64,000 nucleotides of DNA, taken from assembly GCA_963920705.1 (NCBI GenBank), contig OY987225.1:15022829-15086828 (forward strand), read 5' to 3'. Position numbers and translations under genes: made by a program. The notes under the pieces are model-generated. The model did not search any database, was not told the DNA's origin, and saw nothing but the letters and a program-made list of their open reading frames with translations. Source of the stretch: Odiellus spinosus (lineage: Eukaryota > Arthropoda > Arachnida > Opiliones > Phalangiidae). This document shows, in pieces, positions 44,301 through 53,072 of this stretch. Each line of letters begins with the position of its first letter. The stretch's first letter is position 1.

Positions 44301-45440
44301 TTTGACTCGTTGAAATTTTAAATTAAGTTTCATTCGTTTGAATACAATTTATTGGTAAGGAAGTAATTTTGAATTTGAATCATTTATTTGATGCGTTTAT
44401 TATTTGTTTGGACATTTTTGGTATATTTTCATTGACCTGAACTCTAATTTTTATTACTGAGTTGTGACTGAAATATTAGTTTGGAAATCAAAAGGTTTTT
44501 TTTTTCTGACTCATTTTTCTCTGTAGTAATTTTTTGTTTTCGTAAAAGAGTTATTAATGCCTACTGTCGTTTATTTTCGGTGATGTTTTAGCTAGTGTGT
44601 AGTCACGTAAAATAACGTTTGTTTCACAACTTGTGTTGTATACTGAAGCCATGTATAGGTTCAATTTGATATAACATTTTGCCTTTTCACGTTACTTGGT
44701 CTACAAATACTCTACAACCGTCAAAATTCTGATATGGTTTTAAAAGAAGAACCTTGACCTTGTGTATTTAATCTCATATCGAGATTAAATGTTTTTGGCA
44801 TCTAATTTTAATTGGTTTATCAATATGTTATTTGTATAGATATTTTTTTTAAGATTTTATATTTTTTAGATTAAAATAAATTTATTATTCCAGAAGATTT
44901 TGTAGAATCTAGTTCTCAGGATTACCGGTGTTGAAAATTTATTTTGCTAATGTTATCTTGATGTCTGTGTTTTCTGCCCGCTATTTGGTAGTGGTAAGAT
45001 TAATATTTTTAATTTTAATTAATTGACTTATTTGGCGTTTATTTGATAATTTGCTTTACTTAAATTGTTCGTGTAAGGGCTATTTTACATATTACCAAAG
45101 ATTGCTAATTTCAGTTGTCTTAATTCTGATTTTTTTGTTTTAATACTGAATTATGGACTGGATTATTTATCTTGAAATCTATGTGGTTATATCTTATTTA
45201 TTTTCCTTTTTTTCTCTAGTTAGGTTTGGTTTTAAGTAGAGAATTATTTAGGGTTGTGTTGGTATACTGAAGAAATGCATATAGGTTCAATGTGATATAA
45301 TATTTTGCCTATTTCGCTGTTTCTTCTACTCATCCAATACTCTACATTTCTTTTCATCTTTTATTTTAGGTAGGGTTAGGTTAGGTTAGATTACCTTAAC
45401 GTCGGGGTCGGGGAGGTTATATTTTGGTTTCCCAACTTGT
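41397..45440. mobile_element. Large three-copy element, copy C (inverted, inside Penelope 2)
   Basis: It starts with the ACCTCCCCG...hairpin end and finishes with the inverse of ACAAGTTGGGAAACC. 41,397-42,600 matches the right half of copies A and B. The rest is longer and different, holding an element with a 20-bp minisatellite (42,905-43,540) and two copies of an 85-bp block (about 43,769 and 44,555) plus a linked GTTACTTGGTCTACAAATAC block (44,150 and 44,695). Removing it restores the Penelope frame (NSAH- to KIKIG), with about two extra A residues at the junction and no clear target duplication. No coding sequence was recognised in 43,545-45,440. Confidence 0.82.
42905..43540. mobile_element. 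MITE-like element with internal 20-bp minisatellite
   Basis: Inverted ends: CACACAGACCTGTTTTTACG (42,930 region) against the inverse of AAAATAGGTCTGTGTG (43,512-43,528). A second inner pair around CAAACCACTCT / AGAGTGGTTTG lies just outside the array. The array 43,045-43,441 has about 20 units of ATTCGCGTGATTCCGAATCG, with GAATCGATTC palindromes and a T/A variant (CGTATCG). Long open frames through it are artefacts of the 20-bp period. Confidence 0.8.
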
Positions 45441-45960
45441 TTTATTGTGTGCCGAATTATAATATAAGAAGGTTTTTGCATGGGTGGGTTTTTGATAGAG
45501 CGAACATTGGAAACTATTTTCAAGTCTATGGACATTTACGTCCAGGAAGGGTAATTGACCGCTTTTTTCCATCTCGAACGTGAATTGAATATTTTTATTT
45601 ATACCATTGGCTATATTTGTAATCGAATTTATATCTAAAAATTTGGTTTTTATTATAAATACATCATCTACGAATCTATTCCATAATTTTACGTGTTTTA
45701 TCATAATGTGGTTTTGCATAATTTTATTTTCTATAAATTCCATGACTAAGTTTGCAATCACACTCGAGAGTGGATTTCCCATCGCCAATCCATTTTTTTG
45801 TTTATAGTAATTTCCATTAAACTTAAAAAATGTATTTATTAGGCATAGCTCACTTAGTTTTAATATTGAATCTATACTCAATTTAGTTTTCCCCTTTAAT
45901 TCTTTATCATCTACTAATTTTTTCTTTAACACCTCAATAGCCAGTGGTAACTTTAAATTA
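45441..45960 (-). pseudogene. Penelope element 2, reverse transcriptase fragment
   Basis: Reads QKNGLAMGNPLSSVIANL, WNRFVDDVFIIK (catalytic Asp pair) and LPFLDVNV, then KPTHAKTFLYYNSAH before copy C cuts in. The N-terminal two thirds are missing at 45,960, a 5' truncation usual for PLEs. The last residues of the open frame beyond 45,441 are read from copy C and are not PLE. Confidence 0.88.
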
Positions 45961-46021
45961 AAGTTCTTTTAAATTTCTTCCATGTGCAATTTCTTCTATA
46001 AGTAAAAAAATTAAGTTTAAA
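45951..46021. repeat. Inverted flank of Penelope 2, right arm
   Basis: Reverse complement of 40,571-40,640, ending AAAAAAATTAAGTTTAAA. It contains the internal palindrome AACTTTAAATTAAAGTT. Confidence 0.75.
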
Positions 46022-46060
46022 ATATTTTAATTGTGAATTTTTTTACTGGTGGATTTTAAG

Positions 46061-46877
46061 GGAGAATACAACCCAAAAATAAATATTTCTTACCATTTCC
46101 AAGGGAAAAAAACCGAATTTGGGAAGATTTTGGAAAAATAATAGTTTGTGTGTCGAATCGAGATTTGGCAAGAAATCTAGGAAAAATGATAAATATCGAT
46201 TAGAAATAAATAAAGAATAATTAAAATAATTAATTCGTACCATTTCCCAGCAGAAAATTTGAATTTTGAAGAAGTTTGTAAAAATTAAATCCCGCAAGGA
46301 AAATGAAATTCTGCCTTTCGCTGGCTCATCTTGTTTGGTTTGCAAAAAAATTTCAAATGTGGAAAGTGTAATTTGTCGAGAAATCTATGGAAAATGGTAA
46401 ATATTAATTACAAATAATTATAGAATAAATAACTAAAACATTCCCTACCATTTCCAAGGGAAAAAAAACGAATTTGGGAAGATTTTGGAAAAATAATTGT
46501 TTGTGTGTCGAATCGAGATTTGGCCAGAAATGAAGGAAAAATGGTAAATATTGATTAGAAATTGATTGGAATAATTATAAAATAAATTACTATAATGATT
46601 CTTACCATTTCCAAGGGAAAATAAACCGAATTTGGGAAGATTTTGGAAAATTAATAGTTTGTGTGTCGAATCGAGATTTGGCAAGAAATCTAGGAAAAAT
46701 GGTAAATATCGATTAGAAATAAATAAAGAATATTTAATTCGTACCATTTCCCAGCAGAAAATTTGAATTTTTAAGAAGTTTGTAAAAATTAAATCCCGCA
46801 AGGAAAATGAAATTCTGCCTTTCGCTGGCTCATCTTGTTTGGTTTGCAAAAAAATTTAAAATGTGGAAAGTGTAATT
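46061..46877. repeat. Higher-order satellite, left block
   Basis: The unit is about 510 bp, made of three related subunits (about 159, 148 and 205 bp), each starting with CCATTTCC. Subunit starts are at about 46,093, 46,236, 46,448, 46,604 and 46,743. Words include GAATTTGGGAAGATTTTGGA and TTTGTGTGTCGAATCGAGAT. The first bases (TTAAGGGAGAATACAACCC) resemble the TTAA MITE end. It is cut at 46,877, in the middle of GTGTAATTTGGCGAG, by the 5'-truncated Gypsy element. Confidence 0.92.
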
Positions 46878-48061
46878 TGCAAAAACTCTCCGACGCTGGT
46901 CTTACCTTACAGACGAAGAAATGTCGTTTCGCCCAGAGCGAAGCGGTCGTCCTTGGACACGTCATAAACGAACGAGGAATTCACATCGATCCAGCCAAAA
47001 CGATAGCTATCGTTAAATTTCCAAGACCAAAGAACGTGAAAGATATTCAAAGATTTCTCGGCTTAGCTGGATGGCATCGAAAGTTCATTCCACAGTTCTC
47101 AAAGATAGTAGAATCTCTCAATCTTCTTAAAAGGAAGAATGTTCCATTTCAATGGGGAGAAAAACAACAAGCAGCTTTCGATCAAATCAAAGATGCCATT
47201 TGTACTGCTCCACCATTGGCAGCGTATAACTCTTCTCTCCCGTGTATTCTGACAACTGATGGCAGTCACGCAGGATTGGGCGCTTTCCTGTCCCAAATCC
47301 AAGGAGATGTGGAAGTTCCAATTGCCTATGCTAGTAAGATTCTGAGAGATGCTCAACTAAATTATACGACGACAGAGAAAGAATGTCTCGCTATTTATTG
47401 GGGAGTGCAAAAGTTCCGGCCCTATCTAGAAAACAAACCGTTCACAGTGATCACGGATCATAAGGCATTGCAGTGGTTATTTAACTTGAAGGAACCGAAC
47501 TCACGTCTTGTTCGCTGGGCGATGTACTTACAAACGTTCGACTTTAAGATCTTCCATAAAAAAGGAGTTGAAAATCGAATTGCTGACGCTTTATCAAGAG
47601 CTCCAGTATCTCTCTTAACACTCTCCTTAAGTACTTCAAGCTCCAGCGGAGCGACAACCAGTTCAGGTGTCAGTACTTCTACTGTATCTCCTTCTAGCGG
47701 TTCTTCCAGTGAAGACCGTCTACGTCTTCCAGGAGATCATGCAATGTGCCACGTCTTTACACTAAATGAGATCAGAACAGCGCAAAAAGAAGATCCGACC
47801 ATCAAGGAAATTATCGCCTTGTTAACTGGTCCAAACCCCAAAAGACACAAACTCTTCGAAATGAAAAACAACGTTGTCTATCGAAGATCGATCAGACGAT
47901 TACCGCCGAAGATCTATTTACCTCTCCGTCTGCGGAGGGAAGTCCTCCGTCTATCTCACAATCATCCTTTATCTGGACATCGAGGAAGAGATAGAACATT
48001 AGACAAGGTGAAAGTTAGATACTGGTGGCCATCTGTCAAGGAAGATGTGGTAGACTATGTA
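46878..48061 (+). pseudogene. Gypsy pol: RT thumb, RNase H and integrase zinc region
   Basis: RT remains from KLSDAGLTLQTKKCRF and GHVINERGI to FLGLAGWHRKFIPQFS. RNase H motifs follow: TTDGSHAGLGAFL (Asp), EKECLA (Glu), ITDHKALQW (Asp) and ENRIADALSR. A Ser-rich spacer (about 47,630-47,710) precedes the integrase HHCC region (SHNHPLSGHRGRDRT, YWWP). A TGA at 48,062-48,064 ends the frame inside the zinc-binding region. Open codons before 46,878 are satellite. Confidence 0.9.
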
Positions 48062-48064
48062 TGA

Positions 48065-48407
48065 GGTTATACTTTGTGTCAAATGCACAAAGCCCGAAAC
48101 AGCAAAATACCGGGATTAATGCAACCAACTGCTTTATCTGAACCGTTTGATCTACTAGGAGTAGACATTATGGGACCTTTGCCAGCGAGTAAACGTCAAT
48201 ACAAGTATTTACTCGTCTTCACGGACTATTCAACAAAATTCGTAGAATTACATCCTTTACGAAATATTACCGCGAAGAACTGTGCAAACAAGCTAGTCTC
48301 ATTAATAATACGTTATGGTTGTCCTAAGACCATTGTCAGCGACAACGGCACACAATTTGTTTCTCAATTATGGAAAGACATATTGAAAATATTCAAAATT
48401 AGACCTC
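48065..48407 (+). pseudogene. Gypsy integrase core, first part
   Basis: Continues in the same frame: CQMHKARNSKIPG, first catalytic Asp in GVDIMGPLP, second in IVSDNGTQF. At 48,407 the reading passes into the inserted Polinton fragment. The catalytic Glu lies beyond, at 49,410. Confidence 0.9.
48338..48407 (+). repeat. 69-70-bp duplication flanking the Polinton insert, left copy
   Basis: CAGCGACAACGGCACACAAT through AATTAGACCTC. It recurs at 49,313-49,381 with a two-base deletion (GACATATTG against GACATTG). Confidence 0.95.
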
Positions 48408-49312
48408 ATCAGCGTGCCATTGCGTAAATTTATTAAGACTATCGCGATCAAAATATTGGGCTCCATAGGCTTCGGTCGGCGGTAAGATTTTGTCCAAAAC
48501 GTAATTGGTTTCATTGTGTCGATTAATATCGAAATTATGATGCACTACATTAAATATGAAATGCGGGAAGTAGCCTTTCGTTGCCACATTTTTTAGTCCG
48601 AATGTCGAAGGGAACTTTGCTAGCGCAACCGGAATAAAACTGTACAACAACAGATTGAATAGCTTCATTTTAATTATTTTCGTGCCATTGATAATAACTT
48701 CCGGTTTCCATTGTTCATCTATATTCATGATTTCTTTAATTATTAGTTGATTATCGTAATTGGCTCCATTATGACTTAAAAGTACCACGTTTTTAACAGC
48801 GTGTAACGTTTGCAGATAGTTCAGAAAACTCGCGACGGGTTTGGGAGGCGGAAAACGATTCAAACTAGGACCAAATTGCGAGCAATTCACGCACGGTAGG
48901 TGGGCGGCCTTCTGGTCAATACAAGTTTCACATAAAGTTTCCGAAACGCATAGAATTGCCTCGTGTACGAAGGCACCCTTTTTTTCGTCGGATTTCTTAA
49001 TTTGAATAGTTTCAAAATCGAAAAAAATATATAGACAGTTAGGAACATTTGGTTTTTGTTTTTTTATCGGCGGTTTGTTTTCGATAGGTTTAATAATTTG
49101 TACGTAACATAAATGACTCGATGGTACGTATTTTTTACACACTGGACAATACATTTCCCCGCACGTATGCTTTTCTCGACGTCTGTCGTGATCTATTGTT
49201 TTGAAACATTCCTTACATGTAAATAATCGCTCGCAAAGAGATTTTTTTGACCCGATTTTGTTTAGATGACTATCGAAACACTCCACCGTTAAACGTTCTA
49301 GAACACTTGACG
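48408..49312 (-). pseudogene. Polinton/Maverick-type DNA polymerase B, exonuclease-domain fragment
   Basis: The minus-strand open frame has a cysteine-rich N-terminal zinc region (CKECFKTI, HTCGEMYCPVCKKY), exonuclease motif I (YIFFDFETIQ, Asp and Glu present), motif II (SHNGANYDNQLI) and the family-typical FIPVALAKFPSTFGL and KGYFPHFIFN. It ends at FTQWHADE before any polymerase catalytic motif. It is protein-primed family-B polymerase by similarity. 905 bp were inserted antisense in the Gypsy integrase. The open frame's first and last codons come from flanking Gypsy sequence. Confidence 0.85.
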
Positions 49313-49381
49313 CAGCGACAACGGCACACAATTTGTTTCTCAATTATGGAAAGACATTGAAAATATTCAAAATTAGACCTC
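49313..49381 (+). repeat. 69-70-bp duplication flanking the Polinton insert, right copy
   Basis: Second copy of 48,338-48,407. Because of the two-base deletion the integrase frame entering it does not match the frame leaving it. Confidence 0.95.
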
Positions 49382-49617
49382 GATATATCACGCCTTATCA
49401 TCCACAAGCAAATCTCGTGGAGAGAGTCAATCGAGTCATCGGAGATTTTATCTCGATATTCGTAGGAAATGATCATCGAAATTGGGATGAGAATATTCCA
49501 TTTATTCAATTCGTGATCAATTCAACACCTCACTCTACAACTGGAAGATCTCCATTTTTCTCAATATGGGGAGAGAACCCAGAATTCCGTGGGATTTGGA
49601 TAAAGGGATTCCACTAG
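49382..49617 (+). pseudogene. Gypsy integrase core, catalytic-Glu end
   Basis: Reads YITPYHPQANLVERVNRVIG (catalytic Glu in VERVNR), HRNWDENIPFIQFVINST and TGRSPFFSIWG. The frame then runs off; the true continuation is one base out of frame from about 49,566. Confidence 0.88.
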
Positions 49618-50432
49618 AAGATTTCGCAGAAAGATCCTCTACTACGGATTCGTTGGTCAAACAACTCGCTCTATCAAGAAAAATGGCCGAAAAAGCCAAA
49701 GCTCATCAGAAGCGATATTATGATCAAAGAAGAGCGGGAATTGAATTTCCCGTCGGTGCTTTGGTCTGGAAAGCAACTTATCCAATTTCACAAGCTGCTG
49801 CCAACATATCCGCGAAATTATCTCCTAAGTGGGAAGGACCGTATAAAATTGCACGGAAAATCGATCGATTAACATATCAGCTACAAAACCCTGAGACTGG
49901 AATCATTATTGGAAATGAAAACATCGCTCATTTGAAATTGTATTGGTCTAATAGAGGAGTCTGCACAGGACCTAATAGAAGCGGGGAAGAACAGATATCT
50001 TCTGGAGTACAGACTGATCCGCCTCGATCATCTTCATCGTCATCCGATGAATCCATAGTCAGACCCCAACGAAGAGTTCGTAATGCTATTAGTACCAGCA
50101 ATGAAGAAACATCAGCGATCGAATTACAAGCCAGTCCTCGAGTTTCAACTTCAGACCAAGAAACTCAAACAAAACAATCCTCATCTGCAGAAGGAGAAGT
50201 ATCCGAAGTGGATCCAGTAATTCAACCTGATCTGTCAGATCCAGGAATTCAGACTGATCTATCGGATCAACCTGATCCTCTACCGGTTCAGGATAACGAA
50301 GTCCTCGAGCTGGATGAAGGAGTTGTCCTGTCTGATATACCTGACATATCTCCAGATGAAGTGGAACCACGACCAATTGTTTCCGATTATCAGGAAGAAC
50401 CTGATCCGGAAATATTTGAGCTTTTTTTCTGA
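49566..50432 (+). pseudogene. Gypsy integrase C-terminus and acidic linker
   Basis: GREPRIPWDL continues the integrase. A C-terminal domain follows (GALVWKATYPIS, LSPKWEGPYKIARKIDRLTY), where an SH3-like GPY/F module is recognisable by WEGPYKI and is known in Gypsy integrases. After about residue 140 comes a Ser/Glu/Gln-rich linker with ETQTKQ- and IQTDLS-type repeats. A TGA at 50,430 after a T-run ends the frame; the same frame reopens at once and leads into the MBD-like domain. Confidence 0.85.
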
Positions 50433-50861
50433 TCCTCTAGAGAATTCCGAATTAATAGAATTCTTCCATACCAACTACCGGTGAACTATAATGCGAGAGA
50501 TGATTCTCTCTCGTCTTCTTCAGATGCTACTTCCGATGATGTTACCGAAACATCAGAAGTAGATGCTAGGGAAGAAGCCCCGATACCTGGGACTCCATTA
50601 GCCCCTGGGGAGTTCAAAAATCCATTTAGAAAAGGGTGGAGACGGGAAGTAGTGATATGAAAAAATCCTCAACCTGATGGTCCAAGCATGGATATATATT
50701 ATTATCCTCCTCCTGCATTTAAACAAGAAAGAATCCGCTCAATCCCTCATCTTTCGAGATATTTACGTGCTAATAAAATCTCAAACGTAAATTGGTATGA
50801 ATTTTGCTTCGAGCGACGGTCTATCTCTCACGAACCGTGGGAGACGACTCGACCTGCGAAT
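50433..50861 (+). pseudogene. MBD/TAM-like methyl-CpG-binding domain at the pol C-terminus
   Basis: In the same frame as integrase, after an acidic Ser-rich stretch (SLSSSSDATSDDVTE), NPFRKGWRREVVI begins at about 50,620. A TGA at 50,658 follows, and beyond it DIYYYPPP (about 50,700), RIRSIPHLSRYL and WYEFCFERR before TAA at 50,862. The pattern P-x(2)-GW-x-RE-x-V, D-[IV]-YYY-x-P, RS-x(3)-L-x-x-YL, F-x-F is that of MBD and TAM domains. By analogy with integrase chromodomains it could steer integration to methylated or particular chromatin (inference). The stop makes this copy non-functional as it stands. Confidence 0.75.
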
Positions 50862-50887
50862 TAAATTATTTTTTGTTCTAGGGTCCA

Positions 50888-51076
50888 ATGGGCACGTTTT
50901 GCCTTCGTGCTTTTCGTACAGATGACACCGAAAAAGTTCAGGGAATCCTCCTACCTACGACCATTTTCATGTCAACTCCGTTTCCATTAATCTCTACCGG
51001 AGCTTTAATACGAATGGGTTTTAAGGAAATAGAGCCACTCTGGGAATGGGAAGTCTTAGCGTTTAAACATCGCTGA
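50888..51076 (+). CDS. Start of the Gypsy 3' ORF region, unknown
   Basis: 62 codons (MGTFCLRAFRTDDTEK to WEVLAFKHR) follow a splice-acceptor-like TTTTTTGTTCTAG at 50,868-50,880. The next ORF begins 18 bases on in another frame. It may be the N-terminal part of the 3' ORF displaced by a small indel. No domain is recognised. Confidence 0.4.
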   Translation: MGTFCLRAFRTDDTEKVQGILLPTTIFMSTPFPLISTGALIRMGFKEIEPLWEWEVLAFKHR

Positions 51077-51094
51077 GAAAACTTTCCTCGCTCG

Positions 51095-52507
51095 TTGCTG
51101 GTGGGGAGTTCTCCTCCAGTCTCGCTTTCACGAATGGATTATTCCCTGCAGTTTTTCATGTCACACGCGCTGGTTATACGAGATGACCAGTCTCTCTTAT
51201 TAATGGATCTTCCGTTACTGAGAAAGATGCAAACGGTCATCTGCCCATGTCTGAAGTGTGAGGGTTTACTACCTATGCCGGGAGTAAATCGCTCGCTCAA
51301 CGGACCTCCCCCTGGATTTATCCAGGAATGGTATGGTATTCGACATCAAGCAACTCAAATGTCGGAATTTCCAATCTCTCAAAGAAATCAGAATCAAGAA
51401 ACGCAGACGTCGGACATTCCAATCTCTCGAAGAAATCAGACACAAGAAACGCAGACAGAGGTGATTAAAGAAGAAGTACTTATATTGCAACCTGAGCTGG
51501 AAGAAGTGCAAGGCTTCCTAAGTCCCCCTTCGACTTCGGGATTAAATTCTGAGGAGTTTAACACCCGCTGGACTAATCTTGGTCGCCGTGCTCCCTCGAC
51601 ACAACCCTTTGTTAATCTACCTGGAGAAGTCAATCAAAAAGAATGGGATTCTGAATTATACAAAGATATTCCTACCAACAAACCGAATACAACGTTCCCG
51701 TATCAGGGTCCTAGAAGACTCAATATCTCTGAATCGACTAACGCTGCGTGCGGGAGTGACCACAATGGCGTCCCGTCTTCAACCGACTTCAGGTGGGGAG
51801 GCAGACCAACCCCTGCAAGATCTTATTCAGCGCAAAGAGATCAAAAACGTATGGTGCATCAACCTCGTCCATGGAGAGAGCCTAACGAATCTTCCTCTCC
51901 ATCCTCGACACCCGTACACCGCGCTCCATCAAATAAAGAATTCCCCGTAAGACAATCTCCAGCGTTTATCACTAACTTTGACGGTTCGATTCAAATTCAG
52001 TTCGCGGGACGTTCTTCTTCCACTCCTATGCCTAGTACATCCTCCTCTACATTTTCACAATCTGTAACCACCGGTGGAATTTTGCCTCCAAAAGGAAGAG
52101 GAAGAGGACGCGGAAGAGCTCCTCCCCCGCGGGAATCAATTTCTACTAATTTATATTCGTTCCATCCAGATCAGGCTCCCTCGATCGGCAGTGCCAGTAC
52201 CTCGCCTTCTCATCAACCAGAACATCAACCCGAACATCGCAATTCTCCAACCTTCCAAAGGAGAGAAGTTCGCGATAATTCAAGTTCCGACGGACCTTCG
52301 TCGAAAAGAAGTAGCCCCGTACCCTCGACTAGAGATCGTGAGAGCGACATAAGAATACATCCGTGCAGAAGATGCCTTGTCCACATTCATCACGAAAGAG
52401 AGTGTCATTTAAAGAGACCAAAACCCTCCCAAGCCAAGAAGGAGCGCAAGGCTCACAAAAAGTGGCTAAAGAAGCAAGAAAAGGATGCTTCCGTTACTCC
52501 AGACTAA
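51095..52507 (+). CDS. Gypsy 3' ORF: low-complexity protein ending in a CCHC zinc knuckle
   Basis: 470 codons. A cysteine pair (CPCLKC) near residue 50, two tandem QRNQNQETQTS-type repeats (about 95-120), a long Pro/Ser/Thr/Gln-rich middle, an RG-rich patch (KGRGRGRGRAPPPRE, about 330-345), SHQPEHQPEHRN, and C-terminal CRRCLVHIHHEREC, an exact C-x2-C-x4-H-x4-C knuckle followed by a Lys-rich tail. No signal peptide or membrane segment is seen, so it is not a typical env. RG patch and knuckle suggest a nucleic-acid-binding, Gag-like role, but Gag is normally 5' of pol. The frame is long and uninterrupted. Confidence 0.7.
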   Translation: MLVGSSPPVSLSRMDYSLQFFMSHALVIRDDQSLLLMDLPLLRKMQTVICPCLKCEGLLPMPGVNRSLNGPPPGFIQEWYGIRHQATQMSEFPISQRNQNQETQTSDIPISRRNQTQETQTEVIKEEVLILQPELEEVQGFLSPPSTSGLNSEEFNTRWTNLGRRAPSTQPFVNLPGEVNQKEWDSELYKDIPTNKPNTTFPYQGPRRLNISESTNAACGSDHNGVPSSTDFRWGGRPTPARSYSAQRDQKRMVHQPRPWREPNESSSPSSTPVHRAPSNKEFPVRQSPAFITNFDGSIQIQFAGRSSSTPMPSTSSSTFSQSVTTGGILPPKGRGRGRGRAPPPRESISTNLYSFHPDQAPSIGSASTSPSHQPEHQPEHRNSPTFQRREVRDNSSSDGPSSKRSSPVPSTRDRESDIRIHPCRRCLVHIHHERECHLKRPKPSQAKKERKAHKKWLKKQEKDASVTPD

Positions 52508-52539
52508 AAACTTTTGTTTTGAGAGAGACGACCAGAATT

Positions 52540-52555
52540 TTTTTGTGGGGGAGGA
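52540..52555 (+). promoter_or_regulatory. Purine-rich tract before the 3' LTR
   Basis: GTGGGGGAGGA lies immediately 5' of the TGTAATG start of the LTR, the position and composition expected of the plus-strand primer. Confidence 0.7.
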
Positions 52556-53072
52556 TGTAATGGTCTAACCCTTCAAACACTATATCATTGTTATCATTCG
52601 GTCGTCTGCTGTCTGGACTATTGTATAAACTTTTTAGTGTCACCTTTTTTTTCTATCTTCTTATGTCCGGTCTTAAATCGGCTAGTATGTTTTTTCCCTC
52701 GCATATTAATTTTTTAGCGGGGGGATAAAACCAACCCCCCGCCCGACGAAAGGGACAGATTCTCTCTTTCCTCAGTCGGGACAACATAATTTTTTTTCTC
52801 TATAAAACGCGCAAAGTTCTGTCGCGGATAATTTTTGTAAAAGAGCGTGGGATTTACTGACTGTCAATACAGTGATAAATGGACAATTTGGTAATTAAAA
52901 TTTCTCTTTAGTTGAAAATCAGATTGTTGTCTTTATTTACGATTTCCGGTGAATTTTAATTCTTTGGCACGTAACGATCCTCCTTTTCAGTTAATTTAAA
53001 TTTAGAATTCTTTTTTATGTTAACGATTCCCCAATTGGCCTCATAGTTAGTTTATTAACTTAGTCCGTTACA
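52556..53072 (+). repeat. 3' LTR of the Gypsy element
   Basis: Begins TGTAATGG and ends CCGTTACA, short inverted repeats starting TG and ending CA. 517 bp. A TATAAAA box lies at 52,801. Sequence after the end returns at once to the satellite (ATAGAATAAATAACTAAAAC). No second LTR is in the window. Confidence 0.85.

Larger units (their letters stand above)
46878..53072 (+). mobile_element. 5'-truncated Ty3/Gypsy retrotransposon with MBD-like domain and 3' ORF
   Basis: Order: end of reverse transcriptase, RNase H, integrase (interrupted by a Polinton fragment), MBD-like domain, 3' ORF with zinc knuckle, purine-rich tract, 3' LTR. The 5' LTR, gag, protease and RT catalytic core are missing. About 50 bp of the surrounding satellite are missing with them, so one deletion took both. 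In-frame stops at 48,062, 50,430 and 50,658 and a frameshift near 49,566-49,570 show it is dead. Confidence 0.9.

Noticed and set aside
51095..52507. Gypsy 3' ORF as an envelope gene
   Set aside because: No signal peptide, cleavage site or membrane helix; the C-terminus is a zinc knuckle with a basic tail.
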